Below, in pieces: positions 17,015-26,731 of a DNA stretch of 64,000 bases. Location of the stretch: the NCBI RefSeq assembly GCF_029017505.1, contig NZ_JAQGEI010000006.1, positions 1 to 64,000 of the forward strand, read 5' to 3'. Under the pieces are notes generated by a model that saw only the letters and a list, made by a program, of their open reading frames with translations, searched no databases and was not told where the DNA came from. This stretch comes from Sedimenticola hydrogenitrophicus (GTDB lineage: Bacteria > Pseudomonadota > Gammaproteobacteria > Chromatiales > Chromatiaceae). A program made the translations under genes and the position numbers. Position 1 is the stretch's first letter, and the number at the start of each line of letters is the position of its first letter.

Positions 17015-20000
17015 GCCGGCACCTCCTGTCCGGTGAAATAGTGATCCAGGGCCTCGATCAGGCGCTTCGCCGGGCGCTCCCGGTAGACACCGAATTCCGT
17101 TCCGCCGGCCGGGGACATGCCGCGCAGGAACAGATAGTAGACCGAGCCGAAATGGCGCTCATAGTCATAATCCGGCAGCCGCTGTGCGAGATAACGGTGC
17201 AACGCCACACTGTAGAGCAGGTACTGCAGGAAGTAGCCGTTGTCCGCCATCGCGGAGACGAGATTGGCCTGGTTGTAGTCGGTCGGCTGGTCGCCCAGCC
17301 AGTTGGACTTGTAATCGAGCAGGTGGTAGCGCCCCTCATGGACAAAAATCAGATCGATAAAGCCCTTCAGGTAGCCGCTGATGTCGCTGAAGGCGAGCCG
17401 GCGGACCGCCTGGGCCATCACCTCCGACTCCGCGAAACCCTGCTCGGTCAGCAGCACGGCCAGGCGCGGCGCCTGTAACTGTGTAACCGGGTAGTTGAAC
17501 TCCATCTCCACCAGACAGTGCGCCTTGGAGATCCGGCGCAGGCGACGCTCGCTGTTTGGCTCCAGCGGGGTATCGAGCACATCGCCGACCATGTCGCAGA
17601 CCACGTCCCGCCAGACCGGGTCAATACCATAAGCGGAGAGCTGCTGCTGCACCAGCCGGCTGAGTTCAGCGGGGCCGTGGCGGCTGAAATCGAGCTGCTC
17701 GAAAATGGCATGCAGGCAACTGCCGGGATTGGCGCCCCGTGGAAAACTGAACCGGGAACGGGTGGCCGGGAGTTCAACCGGGGCCTCCGTCGGTACCTGG
17801 ATCTGAACAGGGATCTGCACAGGGATCTGAACAGGGATTTCGTCGTGATCCGGTCGATCAAAATGGTCGCTGCCGACCGTCAGCGCGGAGAAGCTGGTCA
17901 CGGCGGCCCCGCGGCCCAGTTGCCGGGTGAACTGCTCCGCGCGCAACCCCTCGGCAGGGTGGCGTTGCTGGCGAAGCGAAGCGGGCAAGCCGGCACCGCC
18001 CTCCCCCTCAAATTCCGCTTCAACCTCCGCTTCGGCCGCTTCACAGGGGGTGATCCGCAACTGCCCGGACAGTGGCTCGGCCCACTGCTGCAGGCGTGCC
18101 AGCAGTTGGGATTGATCCAGCGAGCGGAAATGGGCCGCCAGTGCCTCGAGCGGGTCCCCGGAACCGGGTGAGGGCGGCGGATGCAACAGCCAGGCCAGGG
18201 GTGACTCCGCGGCCCCGTTCACCTCGCCCCAAGTGATGTAGCAGCGTTGCCGGGCCCGGGTCAACGCCACATACAGCAGGCGCAGACTCTCCGCCAGGGT
18301 CTCGGTCCGATTCGCCCGCCGGGCCTCCGGCCAGGCGGGCGAACCGAGATCCAGCACCGCCCGATCCTGCTGTTGCGGATCGTGAAAACGGCACCCCTCA
18401 CCCTCCCGGATGGCACGCACGCCACCGTCCCAGACAAACGGACAAAACACCACCGGATACTGTAACCCCTTGCTTTTGTGGATGGTGACGATCTGTACCA
18501 GGTTGTCGTCACTTTCCAGCCGCAGTTGGCGCTGCTCGTCTTCCGGCAGATCACCCAGGCGCAGCCGGCTCAGCCAGCCGATGAGCGCCTCCATGCCGGC
18601 GCCGCTATCACGCTCCTGCTGGTGAATCAACTCGCTCAGGTGCAGGGTATTGGTCATGCGCCGTTCACCATCCGGGAGCCCCAACAGCCGCCCGGTCACC
18701 CGCTGCTCGCGCATCAGATGGCGGAACATGCGCATGAAGCCCTGGGCCAGCCAGAGCCGGTGGTAGTGCTGGAACTGTTCCAGGTAGGCGGTCAGCTGCC
18801 CCTCATCCGTGGCCAATCCGGCAATCGCGTCCCCCGACACCCCCAGCAGATCGCTGCCGAGGGCGGCGAAGACCAGACCCTCCCGCTGCGGTTCGAACAC
18901 CGCCCGCAGCAGCCGTTCCAGCTCGCTCGCCTCGTGGGTCTTGAACACATCCTGCTGGGCGCGCTGGACGCTGTGTATCCCGCGTACGGCCAGGGCGTGG
19001 CGGATCAGCTCCCCCTGCCGGTGGGTCCTCACCAGCACGGCGATATCGCCCCCCGCCAGGGGGCGCTCACCGAGCCGGATCGCGCCCGCTCGCGGTTCCG
19101 GCCCCAGTCCGGTAAGCCGGGCGATCTCCCGCGCGGTCCAGTCGACGGCAATCTGCGAAGCCTGCTCCTTGCTCTGCTTGCCGGAGATGAAGCCGACCCG
19201 GAAACAGGCGTCATCCCCGCCCAGCTCCAGCAGCCGTTGCTGTTCCGTCTCGGCCGGCCGCGAGGGTTGGAACGGAATCTGGGGAAACAGGAATCCCCCC
19301 TGGGGTTGATCGAACAGGCGGTTGACCGCCTCGATCAACGGTGGCACGGAGCGCCAGTTCACATCCAGGGTATAACCCTTTCCGGCATCGGCGCCGGCCC
19401 GCAGATAGGCAAAGATATCGGCGCCGCGAAAACTGTAGATGGCCTGCTTCGGATCCCCGACCAGAAACAGCAGCCCGGGCTGTTGTACAAACAGCCGGTG
19501 AAAAATCCTGTACTGGACCGGATCGGTGTCCTGAAACTCATCGATCAGTGCGGCGCTGTAGCCGAGGCGCACGGTCTCCACCAGGGCCGCCCCCCGCTCC
19601 CCGTCCAGGGCGGTCTGCAGGTTCAGCAGCAGATCGTCATAGGATTGCACCCGCAGCCGCTGCTTGCGCAGCCGCAGCTGCTCATTGGCGTACTGGATCA
19701 ACTCCCCGAGCAGGGCCACGCGCGCCTGCTCGTACTGCCGGTCCAGCCGGTCGATGGCGTGCAGCAACGACTCGCAGCGATCGAAGAAGGGGTGATTCGG
19801 CGCCCGCCCCGACTTGTTCAGCGCCGCCGCCAGTGCCGTGCTGGAAAACTTTTCCAGCTCGCTGAAGCGGGGTCCGGGGGTGGGCTGCAGATAGAGATCC
19901 ATCGCCAGCGCCCATTTATCGATAGAGGCCGGGCGATACTTGTTCCGGTTCAGACCGTCGCAACGCTTGAGCTGATCCAGCACCGCGTCGCGTTGTGCGA

Positions 20001-20667
20001 GCCAAAGCCGGCGCAGCTCGTCAAAGCGGGCAGAGAACTCCGCTTCCGAAGCGCTCAGATCGGCCGGCATGGCCTGGCCCCGGATCTCCAGGTAGGGCTT
20101 GTTGATATTGCCGCGCAGGGCCAGGGTCAGCTGGTCGGGGCTCAGCCCCTGGTCGAGCAGATAGCCGAGCAGGCCGGGCGGTATATCCTGGATCCGGCTG
20201 CGCCAGAAATCATCCACCACCTCCTGCATCAGGGGCCGCTCATCCAGCAGCAGCTCGCTGTGAAACGGCATCCCGCTCTCAAAGGCGTTTTCCGACAACA
20301 GCCGCTGACAGAAGCCGTGAATGGTAAAGATGGCGGCCTTGTCGAAACTGAGGATGGCCAGCGTCAGGCGCTGCAAGCGCAGCTCGGCGGTGTCCGGATC
20401 GCGCATCAGGGCCGCACGGAACCCGTCCTCCCGATCGCCCTCCACGGCCCGCTTGAGTTGGACCATTCTGCTGCGGATACGCTCCCGCAGCTCGGCCGTC
20501 GCCGCCTTGGTATAGGTGACCACCAGGATCTGTTCCACCGTCAGGCCCTGCTCCAGTATCAGGCGGATATAGAGCCCGGTGATGGTGTAGGTCTTGCCCG
20601 TCCCGGCGCTGGCTTCGATCAGGTTCATGCCGTCGAGGGGGGTCGCAAACAGGTCCAGTCGCCGCAT
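17011..20667 (-). CDS. recB: Exodeoxyribonuclease V beta subunit
   Basis: RecB, 3'-5' helicase plus nuclease, 1218 aa. ATG at 20667 is chosen because MRRLDLFATPLDG is the canonical N terminus and it lies one base past the recC stop. Walker A IEASAGTGKTYTI, QDTDPVQYRIF, LVGDPKQAIYSFRGAD and VTIHKSKGLQYPVVF helicase motifs are all visible. The C-terminal nuclease has FIDLIFVHEGRYHLLDYKSN, containing the catalytic Asp and Lys. The linker between helicase and nuclease contains a short PVQI tandem repeat. Overlaps recD by 4 bases. Confidence 0.96.
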   Translation of the reverse strand: MRRLDLFATPLDGMNLIEASAGTGKTYTITGLYIRLILEQGLTVEQILVVTYTKAATAELRERIRSRMVQLKRAVEGDREDGFRAALMRDPDTAELRLQRLTLAILSFDKAAIFTIHGFCQRLLSENAFESGMPFHSELLLDERPLMQEVVDDFWRSRIQDIPPGLLGYLLDQGLSPDQLTLALRGNINKPYLEIRGQAMPADLSASEAEFSARFDELRRLWLAQRDAVLDQLKRCDGLNRNKYRPASIDKWALAMDLYLQPTPGPRFSELEKFSSTALAAALNKSGRAPNHPFFDRCESLLHAIDRLDRQYEQARVALLGELIQYANEQLRLRKQRLRVQSYDDLLLNLQTALDGERGAALVETVRLGYSAALIDEFQDTDPVQYRIFHRLFVQQPGLLFLVGDPKQAIYSFRGADIFAYLRAGADAGKGYTLDVNWRSVPPLIEAVNRLFDQPQGGFLFPQIPFQPSRPAETEQQRLLELGGDDACFRVGFISGKQSKEQASQIAVDWTAREIARLTGLGPEPRAGAIRLGERPLAGGDIAVLVRTHRQGELIRHALAVRGIHSVQRAQQDVFKTHEASELERLLRAVFEPQREGLVFAALGSDLLGVSGDAIAGLATDEGQLTAYLEQFQHYHRLWLAQGFMRMFRHLMREQRVTGRLLGLPDGERRMTNTLHLSELIHQQERDSGAGMEALIGWLSRLRLGDLPEDEQRQLRLESDDNLVQIVTIHKSKGLQYPVVFCPFVWDGGVRAIREGEGCRFHDPQQQDRAVLDLGSPAWPEARRANRTETLAESLRLLYVALTRARQRCYITWGEVNGAAESPLAWLLHPPPSPGSGDPLEALAAHFRSLDQSQLLARLQQWAEPLSGQLRITPCEAAEAEVEAEFEGEGGAGLPASLRQQRHPAEGLRAEQFTRQLGRGAAVTSFSALTVGSDHFDRPDHDEIPVQIPVQIPVQIQVPTEAPVELPATRSRFSFPRGANPGSCLHAIFEQLDFSRHGPAELSRLVQQQLSAYGIDPVWRDVVCDMVGDVLDTPLEPNSERRLRRISKAHCLVEMEFNYPVTQLQAPRLAVLLTEQGFAESEVMAQAVRRLAFSDISGYLKGFIDLIFVHEGRYHLLDYKSNWLGDQPTDYNQANLVSAMADNGYFLQYLLYSVALHRYLAQRLPDYDYERHFGSVYYLFLRGMSPAGGTEFGVYRERPAKRLIEALDHYFTGQEVPA
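17801..17836 (-). repeat. Three 12-base tandem repeats inside recB
   Basis: ATCTGMACAGGG is repeated three times in register on the + strand, encoding (PVQI) units in the recB linker. The multiple-of-three unit keeps the frame open when copy number changes. Confidence 0.8.
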
Positions 20668-20668
20668 G

Positions 20669-23600
20669 TCAGCCGACCTCCATGGCCGCGAGCAGTGGCG
20701 CGAAGACCTGCTCACTCAGGGATTCAAACGTCTCATCCAGCACTTCACCGTCGGGAAAGGCGAGCCGGTAATAGGGGTTGTCATATTCGGCGAACCCCTG
20801 ATAGCCGCCGAACCACTTGTCCCGCGCCCGCTTCAGGCAGAACTCGCGCGGCTTGCCCTCGTGTAACGCTCGCGCGTAACTGTGAGCGCTGCGGGCAAAC
20901 AGCGGCAACGGCCGCTGCAGGCCCTGCCAGTAGAGATCCAGCAGCTCCGCCAGCCGTGCCTGCGCATCGGCGACGGGGTGCAGGGTCACCAGCCCCTCGC
21001 GGCTGAGCCAGCGGGTGACCGGCGTCACCGCCGCCGGGGCGGCGACGTTGAGCAGCAGGTGCCTGAGCCACAGGGCCAGCAGTTGCGGATCGGGTAATTT
21101 CTCCAGGGAATAACCGAGCAGGCCGGCGCTGGAGACCCGTTCCAGGCGCCCCATCATGCGCAGGCTGCCACGGGAAAAATCCACCGCCAGGGCCTGGGCT
21201 TCATCCCCCGGATAGAACGGCTGCAGCCGTTCGGCAAACTGTCGGGCGCTCTCGGCCAGACGTTCGAACAGCACCACCCCGCCGGTCCCGTGGGGCAGCA
21301 TGCCTCGGGCACGCTCCAGCGCCAGCCGTTGCGCCGGATCGTCGCCCTGCAGTGACGCCTGCACCAGCCGCTGAAACAGCTCGCTGCGTTGAAAATAGTC
21401 CAGCTCGAAGGGGTCGCGACTCTCCATCAGCGCCTGTTCGTAGGCGATGGTGATGCCCAATCGCGCCGCCAGCAGATAGCGGACCGGATTGGTGTAGAAA
21501 CGGATCAGGCGAGTCAGTTCGACCTGTCGCCAGTGCTCCTCCGGCGGCGTCAGCGGCTGCTGGATAAACCGGGCTGGCGCGGCGGACGGGGCCAGCAGGG
21601 CCTTTGCCCCCTGGCAATTGGCCTCGGCATAGCTGAACAGTCCCGTATCCGGCAAAAAATAGCGCGGATTGAAGGCCTGCAGCGGATGGCGCACGCTCAG
21701 CTGCTCCGAGGCGGTCTGTCTGGACGGGGTGGTGTAGTGATCATCCAGATAGTCGATCACCTCACTCAGCAGGACCGAGGGCGGCAACGGACTGTTATCC
21801 CGTATATCCTGGGCGACATAGCTGAAATAGAGCTGCTCCCGGGCGGAGATCAGGGTCTCCAGAAACAGGTAGCGGTCATCGGCACGGCGCGACCGGTCAC
21901 CCGGGCGGCGCTGGCCCGCCAGCAGGTTGAAGCCGACCGGGCGCCGCTCGCGGGGGAAACTGCCGTCGTTCATGCCGATCATGCAGATCACCCGGAACGG
22001 CAGGGCCCGCATCGGGGTGAGGGCACAGAAGCTGACCCCGCCGCCGAGAAACCGGCCGCCGGAGGGTGAGGCGAACTGGTCCTGCAACTGGGAGATCACC
22101 AGCTCCCGCGAGATAGCCCCCTGGAAACCGGCCAGCGCGGCCGTCCCGGCCATGCGGGCGATGCTGTCGCGCAGCGTCTGAACCAGCCGGGTCTCGGCTT
22201 CATCGGGGGCGAAGAAATGGTCGATCAGTTCATTTAAACGGATCTCCCAGTCCGCTGCTGAACCGGCCCCGAGGATCTTCCCCTCCAGTTCAAACAGCGC
22301 CGTGACGAAGCTGTACAGTCCCGCCAGGATCTGCGCATCCGCCCCCTCCACCTCTCCGCAAGGTAGCAGCCCCTGAAACAGTTGCTCGGTGCTAGCAGGG
22401 ACGGGGGGCGGCAAGGCATAGCCCAGCAGCAGGCGGTCCAGACCCTGCTGCCAGCTGTTCTGGCCGGTCAGGGGCAGGCCCAGCGCCGCCCGCTCGGAGC
22501 CATCCCGTCCCCAGCGGATGACCACGCTTTCCAGCCAGTGGCGGATGCGGGGCAAGTCCCCTGACGAGAGACCGAAGCGGCGGTGCAGCAGCGGCTGCTC
22601 CAGCAGGGAGAAGATCTCGTCCACCGGGTAGCGTCCCCCGGGCTGGGTGAGCAGGTGGAGGAACAGGGAGACGATGGGTGTCTCCGATATCTGGCTACGA
22701 TCCGACAGCGTATAGGGGATGTGGTTGCGCCCACCCGACTCGCCGAAGACGGCCTCGATATAGGGGGCATAGCTGTCCATATCCGGCGTCATCACCAGGA
22801 TATCGCTCGGCTGCAGCTGCTCATCCATGGCAAGGCGGGAGAGTAGCTGGTCGTGCAGCACCTCCACCTCGCGCATCGGGCTGTGGCAGAGATGAAACTG
22901 CAGCGACCGGTCCGCCGGATCGACCCGGCGGGGCTCCCGCGGCGTTTGTGGCTCATCCGACTCACAGGCGCGCAGGATATCCCGCTGCAGCTGATGCAGC
23001 AGGCAGCCCTCACCTGGGTCAAAGAACGCCTCCGCGGCACCGGTATCGTGATTCAGCAGGGACGCCAGGAAATCACTCCCCTGCCCCCCCATGGAGGCCA
23101 GCAGGGGATTGCCCACCTGCAGATAGAGCGCCTGCTCGGCGCCCTCCAGGCTACGCCGCTCCCGTTCGGTTTCGGAGACCAGATCCATCCAGTAACCTTC
23201 CGCCGGATTCAGCAGGAAGAGATGGATATCGATCCAGCGGGCAGCGTGATCGAGCACCTCCAGGTAACCGGGCGAGAGGGCGTTCAGGGCAAACAGGCAG
23301 ATTCGCTCGGGCAGATGATCGGGGTCGATGCGCCCGTCCGCGGCCGCGCGGACCAGCCGTTGCAGCAGATCGACCCAGTGCTCCAGCCGCTGGCCGGCCA
23401 CCAAGTCGCGCCACAGCGCGGCCTGCCAATGGTCGCCCGCCACCGCACTGCGTCCCTGTTGCCAACGGTCGATCCAGTCGGGGCGATAGACCAGATATTG
23501 GTCGAAGCAGTTGGCAATCTCACCGGCCAGTTGAAAGCGCGTCAGTTCATCATCACGCGCCAGATAACGCTGCAACGGCTCGAAGCCCCGCCCCGGCAGC

Positions 23601-23902
23601 GGTTTGGCCAACCGCTCAAACAGCCGCCACTGCATCAGTTCCGGCCTGAAGCTGTCGTTCTCCGGCACATCGACCAGCAGTTGCCGAAGCAGCTGCCAGA
23701 TGAAACCGGCCGGCAACGGGAACACCGTATTGGCGCAAATGGAGAGACGTCGGGCAAGCTGCAGGGAGAGCCAGCGCCCCATCCCGGGATGCTGGACCAC
23801 GATGGTCTCCGGCGCCAGCGGATCGGCCGCTGGCCGGCGCAGGGTGTCGGCCAGTTGGTCAGCCAGCCGCTCCAGTCGATTGCTATGGTAAAGGTACAGC
23901 AT
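20669..23902 (-). CDS. recC: Exodeoxyribonuclease V gamma subunit
   Basis: RecC, the Chi-scanning subunit, 1077 aa. The start MLYLYHSNRLERLADQLA and IVVQHPGMGRWLSLQLA are typical of the family N terminus; further on are LVMTPDMDSYAPYIEAVF and VICMIGMNDGSFPRERRP. The family has helicase and nuclease folds but without catalytic motifs. First gene of the operon; recB follows with one base between. The E. coli ptrA gene, which lies between recC and recB, is absent here. Confidence 0.95.
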   Translation of the reverse strand: MLYLYHSNRLERLADQLADTLRRPAADPLAPETIVVQHPGMGRWLSLQLARRLSICANTVFPLPAGFIWQLLRQLLVDVPENDSFRPELMQWRLFERLAKPLPGRGFEPLQRYLARDDELTRFQLAGEIANCFDQYLVYRPDWIDRWQQGRSAVAGDHWQAALWRDLVAGQRLEHWVDLLQRLVRAAADGRIDPDHLPERICLFALNALSPGYLEVLDHAARWIDIHLFLLNPAEGYWMDLVSETERERRSLEGAEQALYLQVGNPLLASMGGQGSDFLASLLNHDTGAAEAFFDPGEGCLLHQLQRDILRACESDEPQTPREPRRVDPADRSLQFHLCHSPMREVEVLHDQLLSRLAMDEQLQPSDILVMTPDMDSYAPYIEAVFGESGGRNHIPYTLSDRSQISETPIVSLFLHLLTQPGGRYPVDEIFSLLEQPLLHRRFGLSSGDLPRIRHWLESVVIRWGRDGSERAALGLPLTGQNSWQQGLDRLLLGYALPPPVPASTEQLFQGLLPCGEVEGADAQILAGLYSFVTALFELEGKILGAGSAADWEIRLNELIDHFFAPDEAETRLVQTLRDSIARMAGTAALAGFQGAISRELVISQLQDQFASPSGGRFLGGGVSFCALTPMRALPFRVICMIGMNDGSFPRERRPVGFNLLAGQRRPGDRSRRADDRYLFLETLISAREQLYFSYVAQDIRDNSPLPPSVLLSEVIDYLDDHYTTPSRQTASEQLSVRHPLQAFNPRYFLPDTGLFSYAEANCQGAKALLAPSAAPARFIQQPLTPPEEHWRQVELTRLIRFYTNPVRYLLAARLGITIAYEQALMESRDPFELDYFQRSELFQRLVQASLQGDDPAQRLALERARGMLPHGTGGVVLFERLAESARQFAERLQPFYPGDEAQALAVDFSRGSLRMMGRLERVSSAGLLGYSLEKLPDPQLLALWLRHLLLNVAAPAAVTPVTRWLSREGLVTLHPVADAQARLAELLDLYWQGLQRPLPLFARSAHSYARALHEGKPREFCLKRARDKWFGGYQGFAEYDNPYYRLAFPDGEVLDETFESLSEQVFAPLLAAMEVG

Positions 23903-23932
23903 AGGCGGCGCTTTTGTTGTCGTTTGGGCCTG

Positions 23933-23960
23933 CAGGATGCCAGTGAGGCACGAACCGTAT
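23933..23960. repeat. Partial copy of the 9.2 kb repeat arm
   Basis: CAGGATGCCAGTGAGGCACG and the following CGAACCGTATCC match the inner left arm of the nested element at 9205-9233 with few differences. Located between recC and pyrF. Confidence 0.7.
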
Positions 23961-24044
23961 CCTACTCCAAAAACCAGTCATGGGGCGCCCCCTGGGCGCC
24001 ATCGGCGGGCACGGCCCGCCCTATGGTTCCCGGAGTCAGGCGAC

Positions 24045-24065
24045 CAGGAGTCCGACGGACTCCTG
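24045..24065 (-). terminator. Hairpin downstream of pyrF
   Basis: CAGGAGTCC-GAC-GGACTCCTG is a perfect 9-base stem located 19 bases after the pyrF stop. No U-run follows; it may be a Rho-dependent or stability element. Confidence 0.4.
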
Positions 24066-24083
24066 GGCTGCCGACGTGCTCCG

Positions 24084-24803
24084 TCAGACTCCAGCGAATC
24101 CGGCAATCTCCTGCTGGATCTGGTCGAGGCTCGCCTGGGGATCAGCGGCCGCGGTGATCGGCCGGCCGATGACCAGCAGATCGGCGCCGTTATGCAGCGC
24201 CGCCAGCGGCGTCATCACCCGTTTCTGGTCGTCCCGGGCCGCGCTGGCCGGGCGCACTCCCGGGGTCACCAGGAGAAAATCCCGTCCCACCAGCGGCCGC
24301 ACCTCCCCCGCCTCCAGGGGTGAACAGACGACACCATCCAGACCGGACTGGGACGCCAGTCGGGCGAGACGGATCACGTTGTCCGCCGGCGCCCCGGAAA
24401 ATCCGACCTCGGCGATATCCTTTTCGCCGAGACTGGTGAGGATGGTCACGGCGATCAGCAGCGGTCGATGGGCCAGCGATTCCAGCCGCTCCCGCGCCGT
24501 CGACATCATCGTGCGTCCACCGGAGGCGTGCAGGTTCACCATCCAGACGCCCAGGTCGGCCGCCGCCTCGCAGGCCGCCGCCACGGTGTTGGGAATATCA
24601 TGGAATTTCAGATCGAGAAACACATCGAAGCCCTTGCCCACCAGCTTCTCAACGAAGGCCGGCCCCAGCCGGGTGAACATCTCCTTTCCCACCTTGAGCC
24701 GGCAGGCGGCCGGGTCGAGGCCGGACACCAGGTCCAGCGCCGGGCCGGCGGAGGGGTAATCGAGGGCGACGATGATGCGGGGATGCTTCGATACGGCGGT
24801 CAT
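24084..24803 (-). CDS. pyrF: Orotidine 5'-phosphate decarboxylase
   Basis: Final step of UMP synthesis, OMP to UMP plus CO2. 239 aa, the normal length. Catalytic D-K-x-x-D array visible as D64-LK66-FHD69 in [18 protein letters not shown], and phosphate-binding LLVIGRPIT at the C terminus. It follows lapB in the same direction, as in E. coli. Confidence 0.96.
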   Translation of the reverse strand: MTAVSKHPRIIVALDYPSAGPALDLVSGLDPAACRLKVGKEMFTRLGPAFVEKLVGKGFDVFLDLKFHDIPNTVAAACEAAADLGVWMVNLHASGGRTMMSTARERLESLAHRPLLIAVTILTSLGEKDIAEVGFSGAPADNVIRLARLASQSGLDGVVCSPLEAGEVRPLVGRDFLLVTPGVRPASAARDDQKRVMTPLAALHNGADLLVIGRPITAAADPQASLDQIQQEIAGFAGV

Positions 24804-24856
24804 GGATTCTGCCTTGTTGGTTCTGGGTTCAGTTCAGGATTCAGGAGACAGCGGGG

Positions 24857-26020
24857 TCATATTTCATCAATTTCGTCACGCGGCTTGATGCTGCTCCAGG
24901 ACTTGCAACTGGGACACTGCCAGTGCATGGTCTTGGCCGTGAATCCGCAACTGACACATTGATAGGCCGGCCGATTTTCCAATAGTTTGTTCAGGATCTG
25001 CTGCAGTATCGGCAGGCTCTCCAGGCCGTCACTCTTCCCCGCCCTCAGCGAGAGGCCGACCAGCCGGTCCAGGCCGCCGAGATTGGGATGGTCCTGCAGA
25101 TGACCGGCCAAAAACCGGATCGCCGCCTCCTCACCCTTGTCTTCCTGAATAAAATCGCTCAACGCCAGGACACTGCTCACGGTGTGGTGCCTTTCATAGA
25201 GCTGGCGCAGGTACTTGCCCAGCTCGGCACGGTTGCCCAGCTCCCGATAGCATTCGAGTATCGCGGGAAGCACTTCCGACAGATAGGCCGGGTCCTGCTT
25301 CTCCACTTGTCGTAATGTGCGGAGGGCGCTTTTGGGCGAGCCGCTGGCCGCTTCGATCTCGCCCTGAAGAATGGTTGCCCTGACACACCCGTCATCGGAG
25401 AGCTGCGCTTTCCTCAGCAGTTGCGCGGCCCGGGTCAGGTCTTTACGGTGGCGCGCCTCTTCCGCCAGTTCACAATAGTAGTGCGCGCACTCCGTGCGGC
25501 GGGCTTTACCGGTCCGCTGTCCCAGGCGCCTGGCCACCTGCAGACACTTATCCCAATCCTTCTCCTGCTGATAGATGGTCAACAGGTTTTCCAGCGCCTG
25601 GGCCTGGAACATGTTCATCTCGCCCAGCTCATTGAACAGGCTCTCGGCGCGGTCGAACAGACCGGCCTTCATGTAGTCCTGCCCCAGCTCCAGCAGCGCC
25701 TGGCCACGCTGTTCACGATTCAGCATGGGCCGGGCGATCAGGTTCTGATGGATACGGATGGCGCGATCCACCTCACCACGGCGGCGAAACAGGTTGCCCA
25801 GCGCCAAATGGGTTTCGACCGTATCACTGTCGACCTCAAGCATCTTGATAAAGACGTCGATGGCCTTGTCCGGCTGTTCATTCAACAGGTAGTTCAGGCC
25901 GCTGAAATAACCCGGAGAGCGCTCGGCCACGGCCACCTCCTGGCGGGAGGTGCTGCGTTTTGCGGCCCACCAGCCGGAGGCGGCGGCTACAGGCAGGAGT
26001 AACCAGAACAGTTCCATCAT
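24857..26020 (-). CDS. lapB: Lipopolysaccharide assembly protein B
   Basis: LapB (YciM), inner-membrane-anchored regulator that directs LpxC to FtsH and so limits LPS synthesis. 387 aa against 389 in E. coli. N-terminal membrane anchor MMELFWLLLPVAAASGWW, TPR repeats through about residue 330, and a C-terminal rubredoxin-like zinc knuckle YQCVSCGFTAKTMHWQCPSC. Followed by pyrF, preceded by lapA, the conserved order. Confidence 0.94.
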   Translation of the reverse strand: MMELFWLLLPVAAASGWWAAKRSTSRQEVAVAERSPGYFSGLNYLLNEQPDKAIDVFIKMLEVDSDTVETHLALGNLFRRRGEVDRAIRIHQNLIARPMLNREQRGQALLELGQDYMKAGLFDRAESLFNELGEMNMFQAQALENLLTIYQQEKDWDKCLQVARRLGQRTGKARRTECAHYYCELAEEARHRKDLTRAAQLLRKAQLSDDGCVRATILQGEIEAASGSPKSALRTLRQVEKQDPAYLSEVLPAILECYRELGNRAELGKYLRQLYERHHTVSSVLALSDFIQEDKGEEAAIRFLAGHLQDHPNLGGLDRLVGLSLRAGKSDGLESLPILQQILNKLLENRPAYQCVSCGFTAKTMHWQCPSCKSWSSIKPRDEIDEI

Positions 26021-26098
26021 CCGGGTTCAGTTGGTGACTTGCAGTGGAGTGGTGAGACAGAAAAACTGAACGGCATCATCCCTTTCCGTAGCATGGTC

Positions 26099-26386
26099 TC
26101 AGTTGTCCTTTATCGGAATTGAGCGGAGGTTGTTCACTTCCTGGCGCGCCAGTCTCGCCTTGTGCCTGAGGCTCATGTTCTCGCGGCGCAACCGGAGTGA
26201 GCCGCTCAACATGGCAAGCACTCCCAGAATCGCCCCCAGCGCAAGGGCAGCGACCAGTATCACTGACAGCGGCAGCTCTTCCACGCCAAAATAGTAATTG
26301 AGTCGCACAGCCTCGGCATTCATGACTGCAAACGCAGCGCCGATCATCATGATCAGTAGAATGAAAATCAGCTTCAGAAATCGCAC
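26099..26386 (-). CDS. lapA: Lipopolysaccharide assembly protein A
   Basis: LapA (YciS), 95 aa, two membrane helices (residues about 4-24 and 42-65) followed by a short basic coiled coil (LRRENMSLRHKARLARQE). It interacts with LapB in LPS assembly. Located 78 bases before lapB. The E. coli neighbour ihfB is not present upstream. Confidence 0.9.
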   Translation of the reverse strand: MRFLKLIFILLIMMIGAAFAVMNAEAVRLNYYFGVEELPLSVILVAALALGAILGVLAMLSGSLRLRRENMSLRHKARLARQEVNNLRSIPIKDN

Positions 26387-26731
26387 GGTCTCGTCTCTCC
26401 CATCATCGCTCGGGTTCGGGTAGCGGGTATAATAACCAAGATTCAGCTGGAACCGTACCGGGAAATTGCCGTGGCCGGGAATAACGGCGAATATCGACCG
26501 ACCCTGCGGCTGTTTTTCAAGCGGAAATCAGATGGCCCCGCCCGGGGGAGAGGGGGAACCACGAGCTCAGGCGGGATAAGGCGTTGAACCGCTTTCGCTT
26601 GCGGATCGTTTCGCTCCGGCGGCAAAAATCCCCGTCGGAAGCGAGCCGCGGGTAATCGGCGACAGAATGGCGGGGGCGGGCGCTGTGCCGCGGACTCTGC
26701 CGACACCCGCTTACGCGGCCAGCACAATTAC
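26387..26731. other. Intergenic region upstream of lapA
   Basis: About 345 bases. An open frame on the minus strand (26443-26727) is rich in Pro and Arg and looks non-coding. No repeat or RNA gene is recognised; the lapA promoter is expected near 26390-26440. Confidence 0.4.

Noticed and set aside
18478-21006. 842-codon + strand frame
   Set aside because: Shadow of recB and the recC end; GC-rich codon bias opens long antisense frames; translation has no domain.
26443-26727. 94-codon minus frame upstream of lapA
   Set aside because: Pro/Arg-rich, no motif, not supported as a gene.
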